Shown: one piece after another, positions 38,962 through 48,154 of the stretch
Numbering within the stretch: the stretch's first letter is position 1
Layout of the letters: each line of letters begins with the position of its first letter
Source: Glaciecola sp.
Lineage (GTDB): Bacteria > Pseudomonadota > Gammaproteobacteria > Enterobacterales > Alteromonadaceae
Direction: 5' to 3'
DNA: 60,021 nucleotides
Assembly: GCA_018623155.1 (NCBI GenBank)
Contig: JAAZVZ010000014.1
Span: 1-60,021 of the forward strand
The notes under the pieces: generated by a model
What the model saw: only the letters and a program-made list of their open reading frames with translations
What the model was told of the DNA's origin: nothing
Database searches by the model: none
Position numbers and translations under genes: made by a program

Positions 38962-40550
38962 AACGGGTCGCTGAACTATTCGATGCCCTTTACTTTACAC
39001 AAAGCCATAAGAGCAAATCCCATCTACTTCGAGAGTACTTAGCTACAGCACCTGACCCAGAACGTGGGTATGTCATCGCCATGCTTGCCGGAGAGCTTAA
39101 TTTTAAATACTTCAAACGCAACACAATCAAACAGCTCATGCTAGAACGCGTCGATGAGACCTTATTTGCACTAAGCTACGATTACATTGGCGAAATGAGT
39201 GAAACCGTTGCACACCTTTGGCCATCACTTCCTGATGAAGATTTTGTTGCACCGTTATTTGATGAGGTGGTTGAGTTCGTCCAATCTCATAACAAAGCGG
39301 ATATTGACACTTTTTTGGTACGCTGTCTCAATAATTTTAGCCCTTCCATTCGCTGGAGTTTTATTAAAATAGGGACAGGTGGGTTACGCGTTGGTCTTTC
39401 TGCTAGGCGACTAAAGCAGGTTTTAGCCGAATATGGTAACTGTGATGTCGCCGAAATCGAACAATTGTGGCATGGTATCAGCCCTCCCTATCTAGAATTA
39501 TTCGCTTGGCTTGAAGGTCGTTCTGAAAAACCAGATATCCGCGACAAAATTGTATTTCACCCCGTTATGCTTGCTCACCCTTTGCTTGCAGATGATATCG
39601 CAAAAATTGACTTATCCCAGTACATCGCAGAATACAAATACGATGGTATCCGTATACAAGTGGTCAACAAACCTCTGGGCAAAGCCTTGTTTTCCAGAAC
39701 TGGGGATGACATTAGTCATAGCTTTCCTGATGTGTTGCCTTTGCTTGATACATATGGGGTATTTGATGCGGAACTCCTTGCATTTGATAAAGCGGGTGAC
39801 ATCAGTACATTTAATCAATTACAGCAACGTCTGAACAAGAAGAAACCCTCACGACAACTGCAGAATGACATTCCTTGCGGCCTAGTCATTTATGATGTGT
39901 TGGAACATAACGGTGAAGATGTGACCCAAAAACCCTTGTTTGAACGTCAATCTTTATTGCGAGAATTGTATGCTGTCTCGAGAGAACGAGTTCAGTTATC
40001 CAACACGTTCTCAATTAATGATGTTGAAGCACTTCACTCCCAAAGAGAACAAGCCTGTCTGATACAAGATGGATTGGTCGAAGGCTTAATGCTTAAAAAA
40101 GCCGATTCGCCCTACATTCCCGGTCGTCCTAAAGGGATATGGTACAAGTTCAAACGCGACCCAAAACTCGTTGACGCGGTCGTCATGTATGCCCAACGTG
40201 GGCATGGCAAACGCTCGTCTTTTTACTCAGATTTTACGTTTGGCTTGTGGACAGATGTTGCTGGAGAAACCCGTTTGTTACCCATTGGTAAAGCTTATTC
40301 TGGATTTACGGATGCCGAACTAAAAGAATTGGATAAATGGGTACGCAAACATACTATTGGCCGTTTTGGACCAGTAAAAGAAGTCGAAAAGACGTTGGTC
40401 TTTGAAGTGGCTTTTGATGGGGCTCATGGGTCCAACCGCCACAAATCTGGTGTCGCATTAAGATTTCCGAGAGTCAATCGAATTCGATGGGATAAACCAG
40501 CTATAGAGGCAGATACATTATCAGAGTTTAAGCGCAGCTTTTTGAGCTAA
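38958..40550 (+). CDS. ATP-dependent DNA ligase (repair cluster type)
   Basis: The 530-residue ATP-dependent ligase seals nicks through an enzyme-adenylate. The nucleophile is Lys227 in EYKYDGIR; further motifs are FDAEL (III), EGLMLKK (IV), and WYKFKRD (V). The N-terminal ~190 residues form the DNA-binding domain of LigI-like enzymes and the C-terminus the OB fold. This is in addition to the NAD-dependent replicative ligase expected elsewhere. It is coupled to the exonuclease gene and converges on the HD gene with a 4-bp overlap. Confidence 0.94.
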   Translation: MKRVAELFDALYFTQSHKSKSHLLREYLATAPDPERGYVIAMLAGELNFKYFKRNTIKQLMLERVDETLFALSYDYIGEMSETVAHLWPSLPDEDFVAPLFDEVVEFVQSHNKADIDTFLVRCLNNFSPSIRWSFIKIGTGGLRVGLSARRLKQVLAEYGNCDVAEIEQLWHGISPPYLELFAWLEGRSEKPDIRDKIVFHPVMLAHPLLADDIAKIDLSQYIAEYKYDGIRIQVVNKPLGKALFSRTGDDISHSFPDVLPLLDTYGVFDAELLAFDKAGDISTFNQLQQRLNKKKPSRQLQNDIPCGLVIYDVLEHNGEDVTQKPLFERQSLLRELYAVSRERVQLSNTFSINDVEALHSQREQACLIQDGLVEGLMLKKADSPYIPGRPKGIWYKFKRDPKLVDAVVMYAQRGHGKRSSFYSDFTFGLWTDVAGETRLLPIGKAYSGFTDAELKELDKWVRKHTIGRFGPVKEVEKTLVFEVAFDGAHGSNRHKSGVALRFPRVNRIRWDKPAIEADTLSEFKRSFLS

Positions 40551-41122
40551 CCGACCGCTTTTGGCTCCGCATGAACCACTTTGCGAATCAATGGGATAAA
40601 GCTTTCCAATGGGTCTACCTCAAAATTCGGATCAAACCCTTCTGCGTCCCATTCATCCACTAGCTTTACTGCCAAATCGTACCAAGGTTCATCAATATAT
40701 TTGAGACGTAAATCGGTCGGTGCATCCAGATACGCATAATAATGTTCACCTTGAAAATCTTGGTGATATTTGAGCACATGATAAAGGTGATCGTTTACAT
40801 AAGGTTTAAACATCTCTGCAGCGATCGCACCGTGATTGGGCACGTTGATAACTTTGGCGATGTCATGACACAAAGCCACTACAATTTCTTCATCAGTTGC
40901 ACCAGCTCGACGCGCTAATGTACCCGTCATTAATGCGTGTTGTAGCTGATCACAGCTGAACCCTAGAGTGACCCCTTCAAGTTGACGCAACATGTCAATG
41001 AAACGTTCTGCGGTATGATGAAAATCTTTTTTATGCGCCGCTGCAATTTTCATCCAGTCGTCCCTTGTACCGTCTTGCATACGAGTAAATGTGGCTTGTT
41101 CTGATGGCATTGTCGTGTCCAT
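40547..41122 (-). CDS. HD-domain protein
   Basis: The 191-residue protein has HD metal-site residues in order: QHAL (His), ALCHDIAKV (His-Asp), PNHGAIAA (His) and LKYHQDF (His), with a late Asp in KLVDEWDAEGFDP. This order is like the PhnZ/MIOX-like HD oxygenases, in which two irons are bound, but the Tyr and Glu that PhnZ uses before the first His are not present here. Hydrolase and oxygenase are both possible. It has no clear operon partner; it ends convergent with the ligase. Confidence 0.8.
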   Translation of the reverse strand: MDTTMPSEQATFTRMQDGTRDDWMKIAAAHKKDFHHTAERFIDMLRQLEGVTLGFSCDQLQHALMTGTLARRAGATDEEIVVALCHDIAKVINVPNHGAIAAEMFKPYVNDHLYHVLKYHQDFQGEHYYAYLDAPTDLRLKYIDEPWYDLAVKLVDEWDAEGFDPNFEVDPLESFIPLIRKVVHAEPKAVG

Positions 41123-41199
41123 GTCGGCACTATCTTCTCACAATTTAACACGATATTAACAAACGGAATCTAAAAAACAAACCCTATTCATTCACTTCG

Positions 41200-41808
41200 C
41201 TAGACTAGTGCCGATGGTCTTGCTCGCATCGCTTCTAGCCATCTAGATAAATGAACGTGTTCAGGCTGTACCCGTATTTTGACCACTCGAGCAAACTCCA
41301 CTGCACAAAACGCTGTGATATCCGCAATAGAATAAGCCTCACCGGCTAGATAAGTGTTTGTTGCTAAATGCTTGTTCAATAAATGCATAAATTTGGACGC
41401 GTTAATGCCTGCTTCACGTCCGTAGTCAGGCACAGGAGTCATGCGATCTTTGAAAGCACCGGAAGTGTGTTGAAAACACATCCCTACTTGATTAAACAAA
41501 TATAACTCAGCGCGCTGTTGCCACTGCATGATGACGCCCCGTTCTAATGCGGATTGACCAAATAAAGAAGGTTCTGGATAGAGTGCTTCAAGGTAAGTAC
41601 AAATTGCTGTGGATTCACTGATACAAGTACCGTCATCGAGTTCAAGAATAGGAATTTTACCCATAGGGTTTTTGGCTCGCATCGCATCAGATAAGTTTTC
41701 ACCAGCCATGATATCAACTTGTTCGATTGGGATGGAGAGCCCTTTTTCTGCAATAAACATTCTGACCCGACGTGGTGTTGGGGCGGTATGGGTGTCGTAA
41801 AGCCTCAC
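41200..41808 (-). CDS. Glutathione S-transferase family protein
   Basis: A 202-residue GST with the N-terminal thioredoxin-like domain (MRLYDTHTAPTPRRVRMFIAEKG, then the cis-Pro in GKIPILELDDG and the ES pair in ISESTAIC) and the all-helical C-terminal domain with YSIADITAF. The substrate is unknown. It follows ubiG by 12 nt and is probably co-transcribed with it. Confidence 0.93.
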   Translation of the reverse strand: MRLYDTHTAPTPRRVRMFIAEKGLSIPIEQVDIMAGENLSDAMRAKNPMGKIPILELDDGTCISESTAICTYLEALYPEPSLFGQSALERGVIMQWQQRAELYLFNQVGMCFQHTSGAFKDRMTPVPDYGREAGINASKFMHLLNKHLATNTYLAGEAYSIADITAFCAVEFARVVKIRVQPEHVHLSRWLEAMRARPSALV

Positions 41809-41820
41809 TTGTTTTCTCCT

Positions 41821-42624
41821 TTATTCTTTTTTGTATACCTGTACATAGTTCACTGGCATCTGCGGCGTTAGGCGCCACTTGCGCTTAAATAGGTTGTATT
41901 GCATGCCCGTTTGCTCAAGCAGTTCGCAGCCTGCTTGTTCTGCCCATCCTGATAACTCGCTTGGTTTGACAAACTTATGCCAGCTATGTGTCCCTTTTGG
42001 CAGGTAATTCATCACATATTCTGCACCCACTATGGCAATAACAAACGATTTAATCGTGCGATTAAGCGTCGCTAATATCAAAATACCACCAGGCTTTACC
42101 AACTGAGCGCATTGCTCAATGAGTAAGGATTGGTTCTGTACATGTTCCACAACCTCTGCGTTAATCACCACATCAAATAAACGACCATCCGCTAATAAAT
42201 CTGATGCCATAGCATGCTCATAGTTCACGGGCGTTGTTGTATTATGGGCATGCTGACGGGCGACACGAATACTCATGACGCTGGCATCTATTCCAGTAAC
42301 TGTTGCACCTAAGTTTGCAAGAGGCTCTGACACCAAACCTCCGCCACAACCAACATCCAAAATTGACAACCCATCAAATACTCTGCCCAAATCGTATAAA
42401 TGCCACAAATTATGCGTTGGCCTTGGAGCAAACGCTAACTCTCGATCAAAATGAGTGGCAATGGATTGAGTAAAATACGATAATCGAGCATGGTTAAAGG
42501 CTATCGCTTGCGCGTATTTACCCAAAGGGTCCCACCACTGGTCAGCTAATTGATCAAATTTGGTCACTTCTTCAGGATCAAGGGTACTGCTTAGGTCGCC
42601 ATCTAAGGCACTTTTATCCAACAT
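41821..42624 (-). CDS. ubiG: Ubiquinone biosynthesis O-methyltransferase
   Basis: UbiG carries out both O-methylations of ubiquinone synthesis with S-adenosylmethionine. The 267-residue protein has the SAM motif LDVGCGGGLVSEPLANLGATVTGID near 94-118 and the family's QWWDPLGKYA near 30. The N-terminal MLDKSALDGDLSSTLDPEEVTKFD is somewhat longer than in E. coli (240 residues). It forms a pair with the downstream GST gene. Confidence 0.92.
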   Translation of the reverse strand: MLDKSALDGDLSSTLDPEEVTKFDQLADQWWDPLGKYAQAIAFNHARLSYFTQSIATHFDRELAFAPRPTHNLWHLYDLGRVFDGLSILDVGCGGGLVSEPLANLGATVTGIDASVMSIRVARQHAHNTTTPVNYEHAMASDLLADGRLFDVVINAEVVEHVQNQSLLIEQCAQLVKPGGILILATLNRTIKSFVIAIVGAEYVMNYLPKGTHSWHKFVKPSELSGWAEQAGCELLEQTGMQYNLFKRKWRLTPQMPVNYVQVYKKE

Positions 42625-42744
42625 AATCTATATACTTAAACTATTTATAGCTAATACGTTACGACGTTCAGATAAGTTTGCATACCTATTTTTTTTAATA
42701 GTACAAGAACACAACGTATCTGCTGATAATGAAAAGAGAGCAAT

Positions 42745-43107
42745 ATGAGTGAACGCAATGTACTAGGTGAACCATTACAACCATGCTGTGACGGGACAGG
42801 TTTTACGCGCAATGGTTTTTGCCAAGTACCCAATAGTGACCGTGGCAATCACTCTGTTTGTGCCATCGTCACTGATGAATTTTTGCAGATGCAGGCTCGG
42901 TTAGGCAATGACTTAATCACCCCCATACCAGCTTATCAGTTCCCTGGTCTCAAAGCTGGCGATCGTTGGTGTCTGTGTGCGTCTCGTTGGAAACAAGCTT
43001 ATGACCATGGACTTGCCCCACAAGTTGACTTGCGTGCTACGAGTGAAGCAGCGTTACAGATTGTCACACTTGATGCACTCAAAACACATTCAATCGAACG
43101 ACAATAA
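42745..43107 (+). CDS. DUF2237 protein
   Basis: The 120-residue protein is a DUF2237 member, recognised by NVLGEPLQPCCDGTGFTRNGFC, HSVCAIVTDEFL and PGLKAGDRWCLCASRW. Six cysteines (C14, C15, C26, C39, C76, C78) suggest a metal or redox site. The function is unknown. The stop overlaps the ATG of the TSUP permease gene by one base (TAATG), so the two are translated together. Confidence 0.9.
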   Translation: MSERNVLGEPLQPCCDGTGFTRNGFCQVPNSDRGNHSVCAIVTDEFLQMQARLGNDLITPIPAYQFPGLKAGDRWCLCASRWKQAYDHGLAPQVDLRATSEAALQIVTLDALKTHSIERQ

Positions 43108-43868
43108 TGTTATTTGAATATATACTCCCTGCAGAGTTCGCAGGAACTCATGCAATCATTCTTATCCTCAGCGCAGGCTTTACCTCATTTGTTTCGGCTG
43201 CGATGGGGATTGGCGGTGGACTTTTGTTACTGATCATCATGGCCAACGTGATGCCACTGGGTGCCTTAATTCCAGTTCATGGACTCGTGCAACTAGGCTC
43301 AAACGTCAATCGCATGGTGATGACGAGGCAGCATATTCAAATGAGTATTGTGGGATATTTTGCCATCGGCGCGTGCATTGCCGCGATCATCGCCAGTTTT
43401 GTCATTGTCCAATTACCTTTATCACTTATTGAGTTTGCCATTGGTATTTTTGTGCTTGCAATGGTCTGGGGAGTTAAGCCACAAAAACGTGATTTACCAA
43501 GACCGTTACGTATTTTGGCTGGAGGTATCACGACTTTTTTATCAATGTTCATTGGTGCGACGGGCCCATTGGTCGCGTCTATTATTCACAGTCAACGAGC
43601 AGATAAACATCAAATCGTCGCCACATTTTCAACGTGCATGACAATGCAACATGGACTCAAAATGCTGGTATTTGGTGTGGTTGGTTTTACCTTTTTACCG
43701 TGGATACCTTTAGTCGTTGCCATGATAGTAAGTGGGACGATTGGCACATGGTTAGGGTTGAAATTGCTCAATCGTTTTTCCGCCTCAAACTTTGAATGGG
43801 CGTTTAAGGGCATTATGACCGTGCTGGCATTGAAAACGCTTAGCAGTGGTGTGCAAAGTTTACTTTAG
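43107..43868 (+). CDS. TauE/SafE (TSUP) family permease
   Basis: A 253-residue membrane protein of the sulfite exporter family, with about eight hydrophobic segments and the internal pattern GIGGGLLLLIIMANVMPLGALIPVHGLVQLGSN. Members move sulfite, sulfoacetate or related anions. The tight coupling to the cysteine-rich DUF2237 protein hints at sulfur chemistry, which is inference. It converges on the DUF4112 gene with a 9-bp overlap. Confidence 0.9.
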   Translation: MLFEYILPAEFAGTHAIILILSAGFTSFVSAAMGIGGGLLLLIIMANVMPLGALIPVHGLVQLGSNVNRMVMTRQHIQMSIVGYFAIGACIAAIIASFVIVQLPLSLIEFAIGIFVLAMVWGVKPQKRDLPRPLRILAGGITTFLSMFIGATGPLVASIIHSQRADKHQIVATFSTCMTMQHGLKMLVFGVVGFTFLPWIPLVVAMIVSGTIGTWLGLKLLNRFSASNFEWAFKGIMTVLALKTLSSGVQSLL

Positions 43869-44333
43869 GTTATCTTCTTGCTGCGCCTTTAATAACGCTT
43901 GCTGAGTTGCTGATGGTTCCGTTTTATCCAAACGAGCTTGCTCTGCTTCCCAAGCAGCCAACTGCTCTTTAGCATAAGCATCCACCTCTTCTTTGTGGTT
44001 ACTTACCCACCATCGTTCCATCAACTGAACATTTTTAGTATTGGCTTTATAAAATATATCAACGATGTCACCCACCAAAGGAACGCAGCCCAACCCAAAA
44101 TCGATAAGTGAATTGCGCACCATTTGTGTCAAAACAGGTTTTGGCACTCCCATCTTGCGTCCCAAATACACAATGCGCCAAGACAACAGTAAGACAATTG
44201 CATCGCCAACCCCTGGAATCAAACCAATCAAAAAGTCCAACCCAACACGCAATCCCAGAAATGGAATTTTGACGGCTGTATCAAGCGTGTTGGCTATATC
44301 CTGTGCGTCTTTAAGCTCTTTTGGCGCTTGCAT
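43860..44333 (-). CDS. DUF4112 protein
   Basis: The 157-residue protein has the DUF4112 core: LGLRVGLDFLIGLIPGVGDAIVLLLS (about 26-51) and NSLIDFGLGCVPLVGDIVDIFYKANTKN. These are two glycine-rich hydrophobic segments in membrane hairpins. The function is unknown. It lies 23 nt after hemH on the same strand. Confidence 0.88.
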   Translation of the reverse strand: MQAPKELKDAQDIANTLDTAVKIPFLGLRVGLDFLIGLIPGVGDAIVLLLSWRIVYLGRKMGVPKPVLTQMVRNSLIDFGLGCVPLVGDIVDIFYKANTKNVQLMERWWVSNHKEEVDAYAKEQLAAWEAEQARLDKTEPSATQQALLKAQQEDNLK

Positions 44334-44356
44334 TATTTCTTCCTTATCACATCCAC

Positions 44357-45442
44357 TTAGAGCGGCGCATTCAGTGATTTGGCTTGTGTTGCACGCATGG
44401 CAATCTCTTCAGGAGATGCATTATGCCACCCCTGCATATGGTCTTGGAGCAATCCATACAACATATCAATATGCGCGTCTGTCGCGTTTAAACACGGAAT
44501 ATATTCGTATCGTTCGCCACCATTTTCCATAAAATATTCGCGATTTTCTTCGCCAATTTCTTCGATGGTTTCCAGACAATCCGCACTAAAACCAGGGCAA
44601 ATAACTTGTAATGATTTTATCCCCTGCTCAGGTAACCCTTTCAAGGTCTCGTCGGTGTAAGGTGTTAGCCATTCCTCTCGACCAAAGCGCGACTGGAAAG
44701 TGGTCATGTATTCGTGTTTGGCTAAACCAAGTGTTTCGGCAACCAAACGAGTCGTTTTATGACATTCGCAGTGATAAGGGTCGCCATTGAGCAAATAACG
44801 TTTCGGTATACCATGGTAAGAAAAGACGAGTTTATCAGCACGACCATGCTTATCCCAGTGTGCTTTTATACTATCTGCAACACATTGAACAAACCGCGTA
44901 TCATCATGATATTGATTGATAAATCTTAACTCTGGCAGCCAACGACGGGACACAAAATCTTCAGCCAATGCATCAAAGGTAGACCCTGTAGTTGAGGCGC
45001 AATACTGTGGGTATAAAGGTAAAACAACGACTTTTCGCGCACCGCGTTTGAGTAAGCTGTCCATGGCATTACCCACAGAGGGTTGACCATAGCGCATTGC
45101 ATAATCCACGAGTACTTCGCCGGGGCGGTCAGCATCAAACTTAGCTTGCAACGCAGCTGCCTGATGTTTGGTATGAGTCAATAACGGCGAGCCGTCTTCG
45201 GTCCAGACTGTAGCATATGCCTCAGCTGACTTTTTGGGGCGAATATTTAAAATAATCAGATTTAACACACACCACCAAATAAGCTTTGGTACTTCAACCA
45301 CTCTAGGATCAGATAAGAACTGTTTTAGGTAGGGTTTTAGTGCCTGTTTAGTCGGCGCTTCCGGTGTCCCTAAATTAGTAATCAGCACGCCAAGCTTGTC
45401 AGCTTGATCGTGGGTAAATGCGGTGTTTTTTGTGTACTTCAT
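44357..45442 (-). CDS. hemH: Ferrochelatase
   Basis: HemH inserts Fe2+ into protoporphyrin IX at the inner membrane to make protohaem. The 361-residue protein shows LGVLITNLGTPEAPT at the start, the catalytic His in LVFSYHGIPKR, and the Glu in ADCLETIEEIGEE. A cysteine cluster (HCECHK) lies near residue 220, as in many proteobacterial forms. A second haem gene, hemE, is 13 kb away in the window. Confidence 0.96.
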   Translation of the reverse strand: MKYTKNTAFTHDQADKLGVLITNLGTPEAPTKQALKPYLKQFLSDPRVVEVPKLIWWCVLNLIILNIRPKKSAEAYATVWTEDGSPLLTHTKHQAAALQAKFDADRPGEVLVDYAMRYGQPSVGNAMDSLLKRGARKVVVLPLYPQYCASTTGSTFDALAEDFVSRRWLPELRFINQYHDDTRFVQCVADSIKAHWDKHGRADKLVFSYHGIPKRYLLNGDPYHCECHKTTRLVAETLGLAKHEYMTTFQSRFGREEWLTPYTDETLKGLPEQGIKSLQVICPGFSADCLETIEEIGEENREYFMENGGERYEYIPCLNATDAHIDMLYGLLQDHMQGWHNASPEEIAMRATQAKSLNAPL

Positions 45443-45496
45443 TCGTTGCGTCCAAACATTTTGATACCTTGTATACGCATAACAACTCGTTTTGAT

Positions 45497-47089
45497 CTAA
45501 GCCGCGGGATAATATGTCGGCGCGCCAACCCCAACAGGTAAGCCTAGGACGAATACCCAAAGGTAGAACAATAGCGTCCAACCGACAATGAAGATCATGG
45601 AATATGGCAACATCATTGCAATCATAGTGCCCATTCCAGTATCTTTTTTGTATTTAACCGCCATAGCGAGGATTAAACCAAAATAACTCATCATTGGTGA
45701 TATCACGTTTGTCACTGAGTCACCAATACGATAGGCAGCCTGAATCACCTCTGGCGCATACCCAATAAGCATGAGCATAGGCACAAAAATAGGAGCCGTC
45801 ACCGCCCATTGAGCAGAAGCGCTTCCTAACGATAGGTTCACCAATCCACACATCAGTATGAACAAGATAAAAATTTCTGGCCCATCTAGACCCACAGCCT
45901 GAATGCCAGCAGCGCCTTGCACAGCTAACACGGTGCCTAAATTGGTCCATTTGAAAAAAGCCACAAACTGCGCCGCAAAAAATACTAATACAATGTAAAT
46001 CCCTAGAGAACTCATGGATTTGCCCATTGCATCAATGACGTCTCGGTCACTTTTCATTGTGCCAACCGTTTTACCATAGACATAACCTGGAATGGCAAAC
46101 GTAATAAAAATGAAAGCCACTATGCCTTTCAAAAAGGGAGAGCCTTTTATTTCGCCTGTGTCCGGATTGCGTAGAATTCCCCATTCTGGTACGACGGTTA
46201 ATGCAAGCAAAAAACACAACCCCAAAAAGGCTAATCCTGCATTTCGCATGCCTTGGTACTCAAGGGCGGTGGGTTTTTCTATCGCAGGTTTTTCAAGCTT
46301 TTCAGGTGCATCATCAGGGTTGTATTTACCTAAACGTGGTTCAACAATGTATTCGGTTACAAAATAGCCCATACCTGCCACGATGAAGGTACTTGCCATC
46401 ATAAACCAATGATTTGCTTCTGGTCCTACAATATAGTCTGGATCGATCATTTGTGCGGCAGGTGTTGTGATCCCCGCCAATAACGGATCGATTGTGCCCA
46501 ATAATAGATTAGCCGAGTATCCGGCAGAAACACCGGCAAACGCGGCAGCCAAACCGGCTAGTGGATGTCGACCTAACGAATGAAAAATCATTGCTGCCAG
46601 CGGAATCAACACGACGTAACCCAATTCTGAAGCAGTATTTGAGATGATACCCGCGAACACAATAATAAATGTGACCATTTGTCTAGGCGCACCAACGACC
46701 AACGAGCGTAACACAGTTGATAACAATCCCGAATGTTCAGCAACCGAAACCCCTAGCAAGGCAACAAGGACGGTTCCAAGTGGTGCAAATCCAGTAAAAT
46801 TAGTCACTAGGCCAGTGACAATACGCGCAAGCCCCTCGGCGTTCATCAATGAAATGACTTCAATCATGCCGTCTGCTTCACGGCCTTTAGCACCCTCTGG
46901 GCGAGGGTCAGCCACTGCGATATCAAAATACCCTAACAGTCCGCTCAACAAAACGATAAAAATCGATAAGATAGCAAATAACGTGACTGGATGAGGTAAG
47001 AGATTCCCCAGGCGTTCGACGCCATTGAGAAACCGAGCAAATCCTCCAGTACTTGCTTGTTTAGAAAAAGAATCTGTCGAAGAAGCCAT
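45497..47089 (-). CDS. AbgT family transporter
   Basis: The 530-residue protein is of the AbgT family (p-aminobenzoyl-glutamate importers and sulfonamide exporters), with about twelve membrane segments. Recognisable are FLNGVERLGNLLPHPVTLF at the N-terminus, NTASELGYVVLIPLAAMIFHSLGRHPLAGLAAAFAGVSAGYSANLL, and SDSVTNVISPMMSYFGLIL-like residues near the end. The substrate is uncertain. It lies 54 nt upstream of hemH. Confidence 0.93.
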   Translation of the reverse strand: MASSTDSFSKQASTGGFARFLNGVERLGNLLPHPVTLFAILSIFIVLLSGLLGYFDIAVADPRPEGAKGREADGMIEVISLMNAEGLARIVTGLVTNFTGFAPLGTVLVALLGVSVAEHSGLLSTVLRSLVVGAPRQMVTFIIVFAGIISNTASELGYVVLIPLAAMIFHSLGRHPLAGLAAAFAGVSAGYSANLLLGTIDPLLAGITTPAAQMIDPDYIVGPEANHWFMMASTFIVAGMGYFVTEYIVEPRLGKYNPDDAPEKLEKPAIEKPTALEYQGMRNAGLAFLGLCFLLALTVVPEWGILRNPDTGEIKGSPFLKGIVAFIFITFAIPGYVYGKTVGTMKSDRDVIDAMGKSMSSLGIYIVLVFFAAQFVAFFKWTNLGTVLAVQGAAGIQAVGLDGPEIFILFILMCGLVNLSLGSASAQWAVTAPIFVPMLMLIGYAPEVIQAAYRIGDSVTNVISPMMSYFGLILAMAVKYKKDTGMGTMIAMMLPYSMIFIVGWTLLFYLWVFVLGLPVGVGAPTYYPAA

Positions 47090-47205
47090 GCAAAGTCCTT
47101 ATTGTTATTGTCTTATGATAATAGGTCTACATTGGACCAAGAATGTTATCACAGAATCACAAAGGAATTAAAACTCAATACTTATCAAATCAGGACCAGT
47201 ACCAA

Positions 47206-47233
47206 CAAAAACGCCAACCGAAAGGTTGGCGTT
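47206..47233 (-). terminator. Terminator of the hfq-hflX-hflK-hflC operon
   Basis: AACGCCAACC (47210-47219) and GGTTGGCGTT (47224-47233) pair perfectly around a four-base loop. On the minus strand a short T-run follows. It begins 22 nt after the hflC stop. Confidence 0.9.
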
Positions 47234-47254
47234 CTAACAAGTATTTATTACTGA

Positions 47255-48154
47255 TTAATCGCTGCTATTACCTGTGCCCGATTGAGTATTAAGGTAGCGG
47301 AAGAAGTCAGAATTTGGTTCTACAATTAACACGTCTTGCTTTGAATTAAAGCTACCGCGATACGCATCCATTGAGCGTAAGAAGCTATAAAATTCTGGGT
47401 TTTGCGAATACGCTTCGGCGTAAATGCGGGCTGCTTCAGCGTCCCCTTCACCGCGAAGTTGGCGAGCGTTTCTTTCTGCATCAGCAAGCATTACGGTAAC
47501 TCGTGCATCAATGTCGGCGCGAATAATATCAGCTTGCTCTTGGCCTTCAGAGCGATGCTCACGCGCAACCGCTGCCCGTTCTGCACGCATACGCTGGAAG
47601 ATAGAGTTTGATACTTCTAACGGTAGGTTAATTTGTTTCACGCGCACATCGATGATTTCGATGCCCAGTTCATCAGAGCTCTCTGATGCTTGTGCCATCG
47701 CCTCGTCCATCAGTTCAGAACGCTCACCAGATACAATCTGAGAAATCGTACGGGTACCAAATTCAGAGCGTAAGCCGTTGTTCACTTTTTGTTTTAAAAG
47801 CGCTTCTGCTTGCAAGGTGTTACCACCCGTAGATAAGTAGTAGCGCTCAAAATCATCAATGCGCCATTTGACGTATGAATCAACAATTAAGTCTTTTTTC
47901 TCGCTGGTAACAAAACGGTCAGGTGCGTCATCCAACGTTTGGATCCGTGCATCCAGTACTCGCTTAGAATCAATAAATGGCATTTTAAAATGCAATCCAG
48001 GTTCGTAAACCTTAGTTAAACCAGTATCGCTGTCTTTTTTGACTTTACCAAACTGAATAACAATTGCACGTGTACCTTCACCTACGAAAAATACCGCGCC
48101 AGAGAGAAGTAAAGCCAATGCAACGACAATTGCTACGATTAAATTTTTCATCAA
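47255..48154 (-). CDS. hflC: HflC, FtsH regulator (SPFH/prohibitin)
   Basis: HflC forms with HflK a periplasmic cage around the FtsH protease. The 299 residues have one N-terminal TM segment (about 5-22) and the SPFH domain (GTRAIVIQFGKVKKD), then a long coiled coil around 170-260 with the RREHRSEGQEQADIIRADIDA type sequence. It starts immediately after hflK (adjacent codons) and ends the operon. Confidence 0.96.
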   Translation of the reverse strand: MMKNLIVAIVVALALLLSGAVFFVGEGTRAIVIQFGKVKKDSDTGLTKVYEPGLHFKMPFIDSKRVLDARIQTLDDAPDRFVTSEKKDLIVDSYVKWRIDDFERYYLSTGGNTLQAEALLKQKVNNGLRSEFGTRTISQIVSGERSELMDEAMAQASESSDELGIEIIDVRVKQINLPLEVSNSIFQRMRAERAAVAREHRSEGQEQADIIRADIDARVTVMLADAERNARQLRGEGDAEAARIYAEAYSQNPEFYSFLRSMDAYRGSFNSKQDVLIVEPNSDFFRYLNTQSGTGNSSD

